Shown here piece by piece: positions 24,196-35,407 of a stretch of DNA of 64,000 nucleotides. The stretch is from contig JAKTNV010000009.1 in assembly GCA_022747635.1 (NCBI GenBank), positions 29,241,622 to 29,305,621 on the forward strand, read 5' to 3'. The stretch's first letter is position 1, and every line of letters begins with the position of its first letter. The position numbers and the translations under genes are program-made. This stretch comes from Hetaerina americana (lineage: Eukaryota > Arthropoda > Insecta > Odonata > Calopterygidae). Below the pieces are notes generated by a model that worked only from the letters and a program-made list of their open reading frames with translations, ran no database searches and had not been told where the DNA came from.

Positions 24196-25034
24196 TTCAT
24201 TGTTGCCGCCGTCAGAGTTTTCTCAGCTGTTTCCGGTAACATTATCAGGAACAATGATTCGCATCTATCATGGAAAACAACGCTGCCAAACGTTACGTTT
24301 CGTATGCCATTTCTGTTCACTCCTAAACATCTTAACTTGTTTAAGAGTTGCTGAAGAGAAAGTGAATATAATGAGCCACAGTGCGAAAGCAAATTAATGC
24401 CTGGAGTGAGTTCGAAAAAAGCGTCGTTTGAGAGCAGTGGGCGTAGTTTAACATATTCAGTTTGGGAAATAAGTTGACTGTAATCTGTAAACATATCCTT
24501 ACGGCTACGGAATTTGATCGTGTGCATTAAAGAGGAGCAAGATTTTACAAAACGATACTATGTGGAACTGAGTACCATAAAACAATTATCAGGAGAACTC
24601 ACAAGTCAAAGATTAAGTGATACGCCCAATAAGTTTCGAACATAAATTAAAAACAGGCCTCTTTTGTGTTGATGCTATACTAACCCTTTCCGAATTACCA
24701 AGGCGGGCGAGATCGTGGAAATAAAATGAGAGGTATATAGTATAGTTGTAACGTCGAGTTTAATATACTATAAATATAGTATTATATTTCCCGTAAACGA
24801 ATAGAAATCAGAATATTCGTCGGCGAATGCTCTCAGGACACTTAATTTGGAGCTTATTGTCTTGAAAGAGTCATTAGCAACTAGCCTCACGTGCGTTGTT
24901 TAGCATTTTAAACTCATAAGCGTTAGTGTTTAAACTAATCTGCTAATTCTAACAATAATAATAATGTTTTCAATCGCTTTAATGATTTGTATTCGTCGTT
25001 AGCCCCTATTGGTTTCTATTAGAGGTATGATTTT
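24196..25034. other. Nothing recognised
   Basis: A 161-codon frame on the - strand (24042-24527) overlaps the degenerate hairpin repeat at its 3' end and has no recognised motif; I do not call it a gene. The rest is AT-rich. Confidence 0.4.
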
Positions 25035-25044
25035 CAGTTAATGA

Positions 25045-25292
25045 GGGAAGAGAAAAGATGAATGAAAGCTCGGCATTAGCCTACGAGTGCGTACTCTTAA
25101 CCACAGGCTCAAAAGGTCGTACGAACATCCCATTCAACGGACAGTGTACCCCACTTGAAGGTTTCTCCACATTTTGTGCAAGTGAGTATCGGGATACCTC
25201 CGTAAAGTTCTGTCACCACCGGGATTCGAACCCGATCACTTGGAGTAAGAAGTCAGTATTTAGGCAAAGAGAATTAAATGGGGTTATAGCTT
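25045..25292 (-). mobile_element. tRNA-derived SINE family A
   Basis: On the - strand the B box CGGGTTCGAATCCC (25221-25234) follows a weak A-box region. The body then matches the copy at 42665-42978: GAGGTATC, CCCGATAC, CACTGTCCGTTGAATGGGA, and near its end AGGCTAATGCCGAGC. The copy is diverged by about a quarter by eye and lacks a clear tail. Confidence 0.75.
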
Positions 25293-25609
25293 GGTGATTG
25301 CAGTATCACCCCTAACCTAGGCGTTTGAGAATGAAGATTGCTTTATGAATTGTGCTTCGTATGGCATTATCAGTCTCATCGTACTACGGTAGAAGAGATT
25401 ATGGCATTGAAATTAGAGTGACCAAGTGTAAATGTAGTTATAACTGAAAGACCTAATATGTCACTTTTTCTTTGAGCGAAAAGGGATCATAGTAACTGTA
25501 AAAGACCACGTCAGTGGAAAAAGTATAACACTTTACTCATTCTATGTAGCCTAGTATATGTCGTTATTTCATCTAGCCTTAATTCATTGATCTTATTTTT
25601 ACCTTGGCA

Positions 25610-25785
25610 GCTCGGCTCACATGCTTGAATGAATGTATGAATGTGTGGTGCTTGCATGCATGCATGAATTTGTGGTTTCTGCATGCGGTTTCTTTCTTTT
25701 CTAATTTACGGGTGGTGTCCTAACACCCCCCGCCACACGCCCTTGCAGTGGCTTGCGGGTTAATGAGTAGATGTAGATGCTTAGG
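25610..25785 (+). repeat. GC-hairpin repeat, medium-length copy
   Basis: Preserves about 175 bp of the 3' part: TGCATGCGGTTTCTTTC, GGGTGGTGTCCTAACACCCC, CCGCCACACGCCCTTGCAGT, GGCTTGCGGG and GTAGATGTAGATG. A GCATGCATGCATGAAT stretch lies in its upstream part. Confidence 0.85.
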
Positions 25786-26165
25786 AAGGGAGTATTTCAC
25801 CCTTAATTATCGTAGTTCATACTTATTTATTAGACATTATCTCCATTAAATCTGGATCATTTTACAGATTAATTGGTCAAAAATAAAAATCGAGAAAAAC
25901 TTTTTAAAATTGAAAAAATTGAAAAAAATTTGTGTAATGCATGCCTGGCATTGAATCACCCTCTGACACACACCCTAGTTGTAGGTTTCAGGTCATCATG
26001 TAGCCGTGAATGTTTGTACGAAGATGAAGCATCTATTGGTAGTTTTAGGGGATATTTCTGCTCGAAACCTTTCAGCCGCCTTCCTCTGTGGTTATAACTA
26101 TTAGTCTTCAGTAGGTACGTTCTTTTTAGGAGTAGGAAACAAGACACCACACGAACGTACGCTAG
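25786..26165. other. AT-rich DNA, possible diverged hairpin repeat
   Basis: ACACACCCTAGTTGTAGG followed by ATCATGTAG at about 25966-26002 vaguely resembles the hairpin repeat end. The match is too weak to call. Confidence 0.3.
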
Positions 26166-26900
26166 CTACCTGCAGTGGTAACCGAGAGAAAGGACTGAAA
26201 AGAAACAAGAATCTTCCGCTCCGGACGGAAGTCTACGCTTAAAAATTATCTCACCCTTGCGATCAGAAACTATGCCGCGCCCCTCAAAGGATGGGGATAG
26301 TCTCGAAAAGACGAGCGCGTTTCCTCCTTCCCTCCGTGGGAAAAGAGGGGCGTTCAGTGTGCTCGGCTCGGGGAAGAAGGGCCAACTCATCCGCTCGATC
26401 TTTTGACGAATCGTATTCGGAGGGGACCCCTTCTCCGCTCTCATTAATTCCCTCTAATGGTGTTGACCCACGTCGATCATTATTCCTTCCCGCGGAAATC
26501 TCCCACGAAAATACTAAGGTGGATCGAGAATTTTTATTTGCTCCAAGGAAAGAGTGTCACCTCACTCCAAGTTTATTTTTTTTACTGCTGAGTTGGATCG
26601 AAACCATTAATTAAAATCGGGGGGAGGCGAATGAGAAGTGAGAGTGGCACGGGAAGGGATGGACGTTGGCGTCCGGGGTTTTGGAATGGACTACAATGGG
26701 GACGATGAGAATGGTATTGGAGGGGAGGAGCAATGTCCTGGTTCCAAGGGTTTATATGAGATGGGTAAGCGGAAAAAGGCGTGTCGAGAGAGCGAAGATC
26801 AAGGGACGAAAATGCTTTTTGAAATTCATACGAATCTGGATAGGTGAAGATAGAGAGGTAGGAAGAAACACTATGGGTATATTTCGATCAAAGTTTTGAT
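26166..26900. other. GC/CpG-rich then purine-rich block
   Basis: 26180-26480 is CpG-rich with frames open on both strands; 26620-26880 is purine-rich. No protein family was recognised in either. Confidence 0.4.
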
Positions 26901-26924
26901 ATTGAATGCTTGGTTTGAATCACA

Positions 26925-26975
26925 ACATGCCACACGCCATGACGGTGTTTTGCAGGGTACATGTAGAAGTAAAAG
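26925..26975 (+). repeat. GC-hairpin repeat, degenerate 3' end
   Basis: CATGCCACACGCCATGACGG, TTTGCAGGGTACATGTAGA and AGTAAAAG align with the repeat end, with several changes. Confidence 0.55.
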
Positions 26976-28235
26976 AAGTTTTAAAAAAAGTATGCGTGAT
27001 GCCCTTGTGATTGGGTACAAGAAAGCGTCAAATGAACGTGGGAGGAAGCTTTAGTGGATAGATTTTTGGGGAGGAGAATTTGAAATGAACGTTTATAATG
27101 TGTACAAAATATCACAAAACCTAATTTTCCTTCTCTAACTGTAAGATAATGAATGTGAATTAAAGTTATTAAGCAGATTTATTACCAAATACCGTATGGC
27201 AAATTGGATTGTGCCAAATCTTTGTCCTTCCAGTTGAATGTATTTAATTGACAAGTTAATTTCCAACGTATATTTTGAATGATTTGGATACGAATGAACT
27301 ATTTAACAAATAAAAACTTTAGCTATTTGTTTTAGCTTCTTTCAAAAAGTGATTATATCAATTACTTTAGTCACACTCATGTCATTTTAAAATAATCCCG
27401 TATTTCCTCTTCATTCATGCAATTTTCAAACCATGATGGTGTTAGTCAAACCAAAATTATTTCCACCCATGGGAATGTTCAAGGATTAAATATTTATTAG
27501 AAATTATGTTAGCGAAAAAAGTTTATATTTCTGAGAAGTTTTACTGGTATTCGTTATTGCGTCATCATATGCCATATTCTCCATATATTTAGAAAAAAGA
27601 GAATTTTTTTCTTGAATTTAATACCCTTCTATTCACTGGATTCGTGACAACTGTAACTAACAAGCATCTAGAACACTTTTGTGTATAATTCTGTCAATCC
27701 ATCCGCTCTTTAACAGACCATTCTTTTGGGAAATCCGTACCTGTATGGATGCACGCAGAACTGTTTGTCGCTTAGTAATACCTGAAAGGAGTTTCATTAT
27801 TCCTCCACTTATAAGTTAATGAATATAATGACAAGGGGAAAATAGTTAATGCAGAATATTCATCCTGCTGTGTAAAAGAAATTTGTTTTTTTTTTTGCTA
27901 GAGATATAAGGATGGAGCCTGACGAAAGGCATAGCATTTTTAAGAACCCCCTGAAGGCTCAAAATGCCTATATGGAGGGAAATTTTAGTCAGTGCTTTGA
28001 GTACATGTGCATTACATTGAGGTATTAAACTTGCAATTCGGGCCACACCTTTTTACGAGGTTGATGAAAAGTAGTTATATTTTGGCCTGAGTCAATGATA
28101 AAGTTATCTCTTTACTGCGCTTAGACTCACGCAGTTGAAGCCTTCGGAGTTATCGATATTCTGAGCATACTGAAGGAGATCTAATGATGCAGCAAGCGGG
28201 TCATATGTTCGCCAGAATATATGCGTACACGAAAG
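26976..28235. other. AT-rich DNA, nothing recognised
   Basis: No frame above 66 codons, no element ends. Confidence 0.6.
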
Positions 28236-28239
28236 GGTG

Positions 28240-28850
28240 AGAAGGCGGAATATTAAAGCAACGACAGAACAAGGGATGAGGGACGCAGTGAGACAAGGAA
28301 AGCGGTGGGAAGGGATAAAAGAGGGAACAGAGAAAGGAATAGGGAACGGACTAGAAAAAGCGAGGGCGAAGAAGAGGGGGAGAGGGTTCCGGGGGGAGGA
28401 GGGGAGGCAACAATATCGGGGGTGGGGAGAGGAGTTCTGGAAGTGGGGGAAGGTTTCTTTTCCGAAGAAAGGTGTGTTGCAGTGCGTGTGAGCGGAGGTG
28501 TCCGTTGGCTGCTAAAGGTGACAGCGGGATAAAGGACCGGTGAATGAGTGATTGGCCCTTTGGCTGGGAGGGTGGGGTTGACGGGGAGGGGAATGGGGAA
28601 GGGACGAACGGGACGTCGGGGTGGGAAACGAAAGAGGGGTCCGGTTGAGTGAATGCCGAGGTGCGGGGGGAGAGAGAATGGTTGAGGTGATCGGATTATG
28701 GGAAATGCGAAGGAGGGGAAGGAATTGGGGTACCAAGGGAGTAGTGGTCGGAGGGAGGTCAAGGAGGTGGCAGGGCAATAGAAGAAAGGGGCACGCAAGA
28801 ATGAAAAGAGGAAAGAGGACAAGAAGGATATCTATGAAGAGGTAAAGAAT
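28240..28850. other. Long purine-rich block (+ strand)
   Basis: About 600 bp of G/A-rich sequence with CpG. It gives frames of 187-189 codons on the - strand that are Pro/Ser/Leu-rich, and Arg/Gly/Glu-rich frames on the + strand. Both sets are what the base skew predicts. No known domain is visible. Confidence 0.55.
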
Positions 28851-30375
28851 ACGGTAACAGTGCGTAGACCCAAGCAGGGTTTCCAATGGTATAGGGAACA
28901 GGATATGCATGGAGAAGTTAGAGGGTATACCGTAAGGGTAAAGGGGAAAAGAGTAGTTCTCTAGACATGTACCTAAGGTCAAGGGTTTCATTTGCCCGAA
29001 TCCAAGCCTGATTAGCCCCGGGTCTAGTCCGGACAAGGTACCCATGTGTGAAACTGCATTGACGTTATGGTCCACTGCCTAGGGCAGTGATTCTCCTTCT
29101 GATGCAGCGGACGGGTAATATTTTTTTCTGGATTGCCCGTGACAGGTTGGATGGAAACCAGTGGTATAAAAAAAATTTAAACTGAAATTTCGATTATCAT
29201 ATTTTCACTGACTATAATAATTTAAATATTGTGTATACTTGAGATAAGGTAACATACCTGTACATAAGAAAATAAAGGTAGCATAATAAATTCTGGAAAC
29301 AATTTTTGATAATTGACTTGGAATGGAAGAGATTTTTGACTGGCCTGAATTATTCGACTGTCAATTGAAGAGTTCCAGGTTTAAGGGCTTTGTCCTTCAA
29401 TCCATTTTCAATTTATCCGGAGTAAATAGTTTCATGAAGATTAAATAAGTAGAGAAGCGTAAGGAGCTTTTATGTCAACAATTACTCTTTCGATTTTAAA
29501 TCTTCCAATTACGAATTTCCCATCGCGTTTTAAGACTTCCTCCTTAGATATATATAGCTTACGTAAAAATATTGCATCCATCTCCAGGGTGGACTTGAAA
29601 CCCGAGGCCTTTAGGCTAGCAGTAATTTAATAAACATTCCTCCAGTTTCGAAAAACATATCATCTAACAATTCTAAGTTTTGTTCAAACTTCTTTCGTAC
29701 GGATTTGTTTATCAAACTGTGGTTTTAAGGCAGGTAGCGTAGTTCTGAAGGCAAGCAGAGAAAATGGTGACCCTAATAATTCCAAATATTCCAAAAATTC
29801 AATGTAATTTTTGTTTATAAAAGCTCGATGGCTATTCATACTCTCCAGCTACAAATGAGCCAATCCGTAGGTGGACTCCACTATGACTGCTGAATCCAGT
29901 CTTAATAGTCAAATCACGTTAGCTTCAATTTACTTAACTTACTATTTACGATATCTTAAGCATGCGCTTTTTTTAGTACAAAGAAAAGGAGCCGCATTTT
30001 TTGATTGAAAATCTCCTTACGTTCTCTCTTTTGTCCCTCAGTGGTATTTATTCATATGCTAAGAAAATGCTCATCATGGAGCAGAAGAAGTTCTTAATTC
30101 TTTTTTGATGAACCTAAAAAAAATCTTGTTTGAGTTGTTATGTTCTTACAGGAAAAACTGAATGAATGCTAAAATTTTTGATTGCATTATCATGAGACAC
30201 TTACTATTAACAAATCCATTTTTAAGGCATTCGTTTTCTCAAGGAGAAGATAGAAGCCACTTCTGATTGTAATGACTTATACGATTGTCATAATTTGTAA
30301 CTCGTATTGCCACATGTTGTAATGATCTTTATATAATGACAGCCAAACAGCATTGAAGGCAAAAATTAAATGAAA
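28851..30375. other. AT-rich DNA; one weak tRNA-like string
   Basis: On the - strand GGGTTTCAAGTCC at about 29589-29601 resembles a B box, but no A box or SINE body was found. The rest holds nothing recognisable. Confidence 0.4.
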
Positions 30376-30384
30376 CCCCGGGTT

Positions 30385-30650
30385 CGGAACAAATACCCGC
30401 TATGTTCCTGCAGACCCTTACCGGTAAAGTATTCTACACGGGCGTCGATCGCGAACATTTGAGTAATTACAGGCCAACATCATTCACGCTGTTGTATTGC
30501 AAAATCTTAGAGCTTATGTAAATCAGTAGCGCGATGATCTTCCTCGACATTATACACAGACTCTGCTGGGTTCAAAAAGAGTAGATCATGCGGAAAACAG
30601 TTTTACCTTTTATTCCCGACGTGTCATTCCCTTATATTCACGATATGTAT
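30385..30650 (+). pseudogene. Relic of a non-LTR retrotransposon reverse transcriptase
   Basis: Translation near 30460 gives SNYRPTSFTLLYCKILELM followed by a stop. This fits the start of the RT domain in many LINEs, where NYRPISLT..CK..E is typical. Downstream, in the same frame, come ISSAMIFLDI, then a stop-interrupted string ending near the place where QHGFRKxRS is expected. The catalytic blocks A, B and C are not recognisable. It is an old 5' RT fragment. The clade is not certain. Confidence 0.55.
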
Positions 30651-31879
30651 TATCCTCTGACTTCAAGAAACACATGTACAAGTTCCCGCACCCCTCGCTG
30701 AATGGATCACATTACGGAACAGACGAGGAGGAAGTTGATTGCATTAGAGGATTCTTATCACGTAGTAAACCGGAAGTACGTGTAATAGGATATGGCGGCA
30801 GCTCAGATAGGTAGATAGAGATGTTTATTTGGGCGAAATTGCGACAAAATGGTCCCTTGATCAATCGTAGTATGTATATTAAATTAGCCGAAATATTTAT
30901 AATTACATGCATCTCGTACATGACGCACAGATATGCGCATAAAAATATATATACATCCATATATACATACATATACTCGTATATATATAAATTAAGTATA
31001 CACCTACACACACTCAAAGTAAATGACAGTGAAAAAAGAGAACAATAAAATAGGGAAGGTTGAAGGCTCTTCATTATATCGGTATATTGGACCATTTGGA
31101 TGAGCTAAGCTAAGATAGACTGTAGAACTAATAGATTCATGGACTCTCTCTTCCATAATGCAATTCGCCATTACAATAAAAACAAAGCTAAGCAACGAAA
31201 ATACTATGGAAAATGAACCTAGATGTGAACCAATAACATCGAAAACTTGTTCACTAAATTACTGAAGGTACCTCCTGCCACACTGATTGTCGAATTGCGG
31301 AGTATGGCTTAAATTAATATGTATTGTTACCGATTTACAAACGAATGCGAGTAGCAATCACTGAATTGGGCATATTGGTCCTGGTATTGGACATACCAAG
31401 CATCATATCCATTGAGTCAAACTATATATGTATACTATACCTACTATAGATATATATGCTATGCGTATAGCATATACAATTGCCTGAATAGCGATATACA
31501 ATTGTAAACTAGGATATTGACCCCACAAAGGATGTAATTGAAATGTGATTCTGCGGTGCTTGTTTCTAACATGAACCCGCGAATGGAAGCCATCGAACCG
31601 AGGAGGATGCAGGGGGAATATAGTATCGATACCATTAATATTCTATGAATGGCTTTCGTCCACATGAAGTTGAATGAGGGTGGAAATTGACGTAATTAGT
31701 TTCCGTCAGCATATCGTCAAAGCGTACAGTTATCTGTGAGGTGAACGTCATTTGCGATTTGATTGAAACTTCGTTCCCTCACTCCACTCGCGCCGCAAAG
31801 TAATAAACCTGTTTTTCCTGTCGTGAGCCGCAAATCTGAACCCACGTGACCACTGTGGACTGAATAGCGAGAGCAAGAG
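30651..31879. other. AT-rich DNA, nothing recognised
   Basis: A TATA-rich, partly palindromic patch lies at 30945-30990 and another at 31420-31480. A 127-codon frame at 30712-31095 (-) has no recognisable motif. Confidence 0.5.
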
Positions 31880-32135
31880 GACGAAAGCTAGAGCTTTGCG
31901 AGATAGGAAGGAGAGGTGAGAAAAATATGGGCGCTTAAGTCCGTGGAGGATGGAGGGGGATAGATATTACGGAAGAGTAGGGATGAAGCGAGAAGGGTAA
32001 GGGCAGGGTTCAGAGAAGGCCGAGGAAAGGGCAGGGGCGGAAATAATATATAGAAGGAGGCGGAGGATAGAAGGTGTTCCCGAAAGGACTCGGTTGCATT
32101 GTGGGAGGGGGGCAGGCTGCCCATTTATCCGACGC
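31880..32135. other. Purine-rich block (+ strand)
   Basis: G/A-rich run resembling the other purine blocks, bounded by AT-rich DNA on the left and ordinary DNA on the right. Confidence 0.5.
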
Positions 32136-32985
32136 CTTTTGCTTTGTATGCACCGCCAAGAATTGCGATGGCCGTTTCAGCTAAATGGCATTGATTTGAT
32201 GCGTCCCGCGTCATAATGGTCTCGCCCCTTCCCCTCACCCAGGCCGCTCATGAATATCCAATTGGAGGGCCGTGGCTCTTATGTCGGGAGTCAAGGTAAA
32301 AAGGAAAACCAACTGCCCGCACAGCCGGAGAATGCCACCGCAGAGGAAACGAGGATTGATTGAGTGAATGTGCGAACTGGCGCATCAACAGTGGAAGTTA
32401 TTTGCAATAATACCCAGCATCTCGAACTTGGACATCAAATAAAAACATGAATAGTGTATCATCCTCGCTCATTAAATAGGAGAAGAATTGTTCATTCTAC
32501 TATAATGAAACCTGACATTGGCGAGCACGAACTAGTTAGGAGTGCGGGTTTATATTAATATATCCCAAATCATTCTTCTGCATAAGTTGCGAATATCAAA
32601 TTATTATTCCTCTGAATAATTTGCGAATAATTCACCTTGGTCACAATTATTTACCTCTGTTAAATTATTCTAGGCTGATAGGTATCTAAATAACTGTGAG
32701 TATTATTAAATACACGTGAAATAGCATTCATCATTATTCTTGACTGATTTAACTACCGTCATCAGTAGAGGTTTAAAATGATATTTTTGCAATTTTAATA
32801 ATTTTAATGCAACGCTGAAAAAACATACAACGCACTATCGGGTATATGGCTATGAAAAAGTCGGAATACGAGGATTTATGGAATAATATCGGACTGGGTT
32901 ACAAATAAGACTAAGTTACAAATAATAATATGGGCATTAATATAAGTAAAAGTAAGCATATCAATTTTTCAAATTAAAATAATGC
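32136..32985. other. Nothing recognised
   Basis: AT-rich, stop-rich DNA. The last 150 bp may be decayed upstream sequence of the LINE fragment that follows. Confidence 0.5.
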
Positions 32986-32989
32986 AGAA

Positions 32990-33880
32990 AGGGAAATTTA
33001 CACCCTCTTTGGAGAAAGAATCCCATGTACCAGTCAATGCAAATATTTAGGCATTTATTTAACTAGGGATCTTGGGTGGGTATTCCAAGTAGATAACTTG
33101 ACACGGAAGGCATTTAAAGTATTGCATTGGGTAATGAGAAATTTAAAAGGAAGTAGCGTAGCCACAAAAGAAATAGCATATAAGGCACTGGTTATCCCTA
33201 TCCTAGAATACTCCTCCATAATATGGGATCCATATGAGGTGGGACATATTAAAAAGATAGAAAAAAGTTCAAAGAAAGGCAGCAAGATATGTACTCGGAA
33301 GGTAGAAAAGAACATATAGTGGCACAGAAATGTTGGATATACTGAAATGGGAGAGTTTGAAAAATAGAAGAAAAAGGAGTAGGTTTGGCGCGATGCATAG
33401 AATTGTTAAAAAGGACGAAGCGTGGGAAGATTTATGGAAAGGGATAGAAAAGCCTAACTTTAAGGGGAAAAACGACCATAGTTTCAAAATAAAAATAAGG
33501 ACGCAAAAAACAAATAAGAAAAAATACTCTTTTTTAAATAGAACTATAATTGATTGGAACCAGCTGCCTGGAGGTTTGTTTGAGCCCTTTCCATCCAATT
33601 TTAGAAGTTTTAAGTATAAATGTAAAGCAGCCACTGGGTAATAAACTTCATTGTAGTTATTAAAATATTGTTATATTGTTTTTATGTGATGTGGAAGTTT
33701 GTTTGTATGTGATGTGGAAGTGTCATTGTATGTAAGAATATTTTGTCTCTTATCTATTTTTTACAGTGCGTGTATGTATGTAATTTTCGTTTTAAGAGTT
33801 ATCTTTGACCAAACTTGACCGTTGCTACCTGTAAAATCGCCTAATTGAAACATAATTCTAAAATAAATAATATCGGTAAT
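32990..33880 (+). pseudogene. 3' end of a CR1/Jockey-like LINE, C-terminal RT region, frameshifted
   Basis: From 32999 one frame reads CKYLGIYLTRDLGW, AFKVLHWVMRNLKG and YKALVIPILEYSSIIWDPY. This is the segment after the RT catalytic centre that is typical of CR1/Jockey-type LINEs (YLG, then a coil-like linker, then LEYASxxWDP). The frame stops at 33319. A second frame (33330-33641) continues with MLDILKWESLKNRRKRSR, WNQLPGG and the end SFKYKCKAATG, a usual LINE C-terminus. So at least one frameshift separates the parts. The catalytic YADD block is absent, as expected of a 5'-truncated copy. The 3' untranslated part runs to roughly 33880. Confidence 0.8.
33680..33735 (+). repeat. Short direct duplication (about 25 bp, two units)
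   Basis: TATGTGATGTGGAAGT occurs twice, 25 to 26 bp apart, in the LINE's 3' untranslated region. Confidence 0.8.
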
Positions 33881-34344
33881 CCTAGGATTAAAGGTTAAAG
33901 ATTAAATTCAACGACTGAGGTGGTATTTCTTGATAAATCTATTACCAGTATCTAGTTTTAGAAGGTTTTACATTCCGTAAAACAGAAATTTTGTGGTGCC
34001 TATAATTAAGCCACCTGTTAAAAATATTGACAAGTCTTGAGATCCGAGTAGCATATCTTTGTAACGTACAAGTAAACCCAAATGCCCAGCAATGAGTCTA
34101 AGAAGACGGACCTAATCTTTTTCTTTTGTCCAGAACGAGCAAAGAAGTAATTCTAGGTAGCATTCCGTAAAAGGCCATTTGTACGTATCTACTTTCCTGA
34201 AATGCTTGTGGTGGCAAAAGTATGCGGACACGATACAAGGGGAACCTGTAAAAGGATATTTGAGCTATTATATGCGTGTAGAAGGCATTTCTGCGCGAAC
34301 CCGTTAACAAACAGTCCCAGAATGTACGCCTCCGTGAATGCCTC
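33881..34344. other. Nothing recognised
   Basis: AT-rich DNA without element ends or coding signal. Confidence 0.55.
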
Positions 34345-35050
34345 GAATGCTTTTGTCAGCGAAAGGGAATGGGGGGATTGGGGAGGAGGGAAGAATGAGG
34401 GAAAAATCTGCGGAGGGATAAGAGGCGAACCAATGTCACGCTCCGATTGTGGCAGGAGAAGTTTCCTTTTCACCCCGTCTCGCCTTAAAAGCTTCGCTTT
34501 GAATGCAATGAGAGAGAGAGTTTCTGTTGCCGGGTATTTTGAATGAATTTTGTTGCGGGGACAAAAAGAGGATATCGTGTCAATGCTAAAATGGAGGAAA
34601 TAATTCAATGAGTATTGGGAAAGGGACGGGAGGCTTTGGTAGGGAGGGTGGGCGGGCGGTAAGGGAAAGGAGGAGCAGGTTTTAGGGGTGTTTCGGGGTG
34701 GCGCGGGGGTGGTGATGGTGTGTGTGTGTTTGTGTGAGCCTGGTGCGCGGGTGGGAGGGCGGGCGAGAGAAAATAAGTTAAGGGTGTTGTAAGGGTTTTG
34801 TGGTGGGTGGAGAAGGGGGTTGGGAACCCATTGTCGGTCGGGGCAAGGGCGAGGGTTTCGTGGAGAGGGTGGAGAGAAATATGCAACTGCGAAGGGCGAG
34901 AATCCACAAGGGACTTGAGCAGAGAAGATATGCAGAATGTGTGAGGGAGAGGAAGAGAAGGACCCATTGACGGGGAAGGAAGGGAACGGGGGAAGAAACG
35001 GACTGTGGAAGAAAGAAAACAGCTGCGTAGTGGCGCGAGCGGGAACGTAA
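34345..35050. other. Purine-rich, G-rich block (+ strand)
   Basis: G/A-rich sequence with GT-rich patches (34718-34735). Frames of 97-139 codons are compositional and overlap in several phases. Confidence 0.5.
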
Positions 35051-35407
35051 CTCTCCGGAAATTGGACTCAAGACACTAAAACTTAATTGTTCGCGTTTTA
35101 ATCCATACTTCAGATATAACGGAAAGACTCAACAAATGTTTTTTGAAATTTCAGACAAAGCTTACACTATTTTGGGATGCCACAGTCACCGAAATAATCG
35201 AAAGGTTTTTCTAATAAGTATTCAAACTAATATTTTTCAAAGTAGTAACAATTGAAAACCCTCCCGGAAAATACTTATCGGACGAAGCTGATTCTCTTGC
35301 AGCTTCGGTGATTTCCGCTGGTAAAATAACAAATATATAGTGCGCGTAGAGTAAAACGAGCCTATAAAATACAATTATCGTGTTTTTATGATACAGGTAT
35401 TTCATTT

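Noticed and set aside
24042..24527. 161-codon open frame (-) with ordinary composition
   Set aside because: Its C-terminal part is the degenerate hairpin repeat at 24135-24195 read backwards, and no family or splice signal supports it.
28253..29075. 187- and 189-codon open frames (-)
   Set aside because: Both arise from a G/A-rich + strand, overlap in different phases and show no domain.
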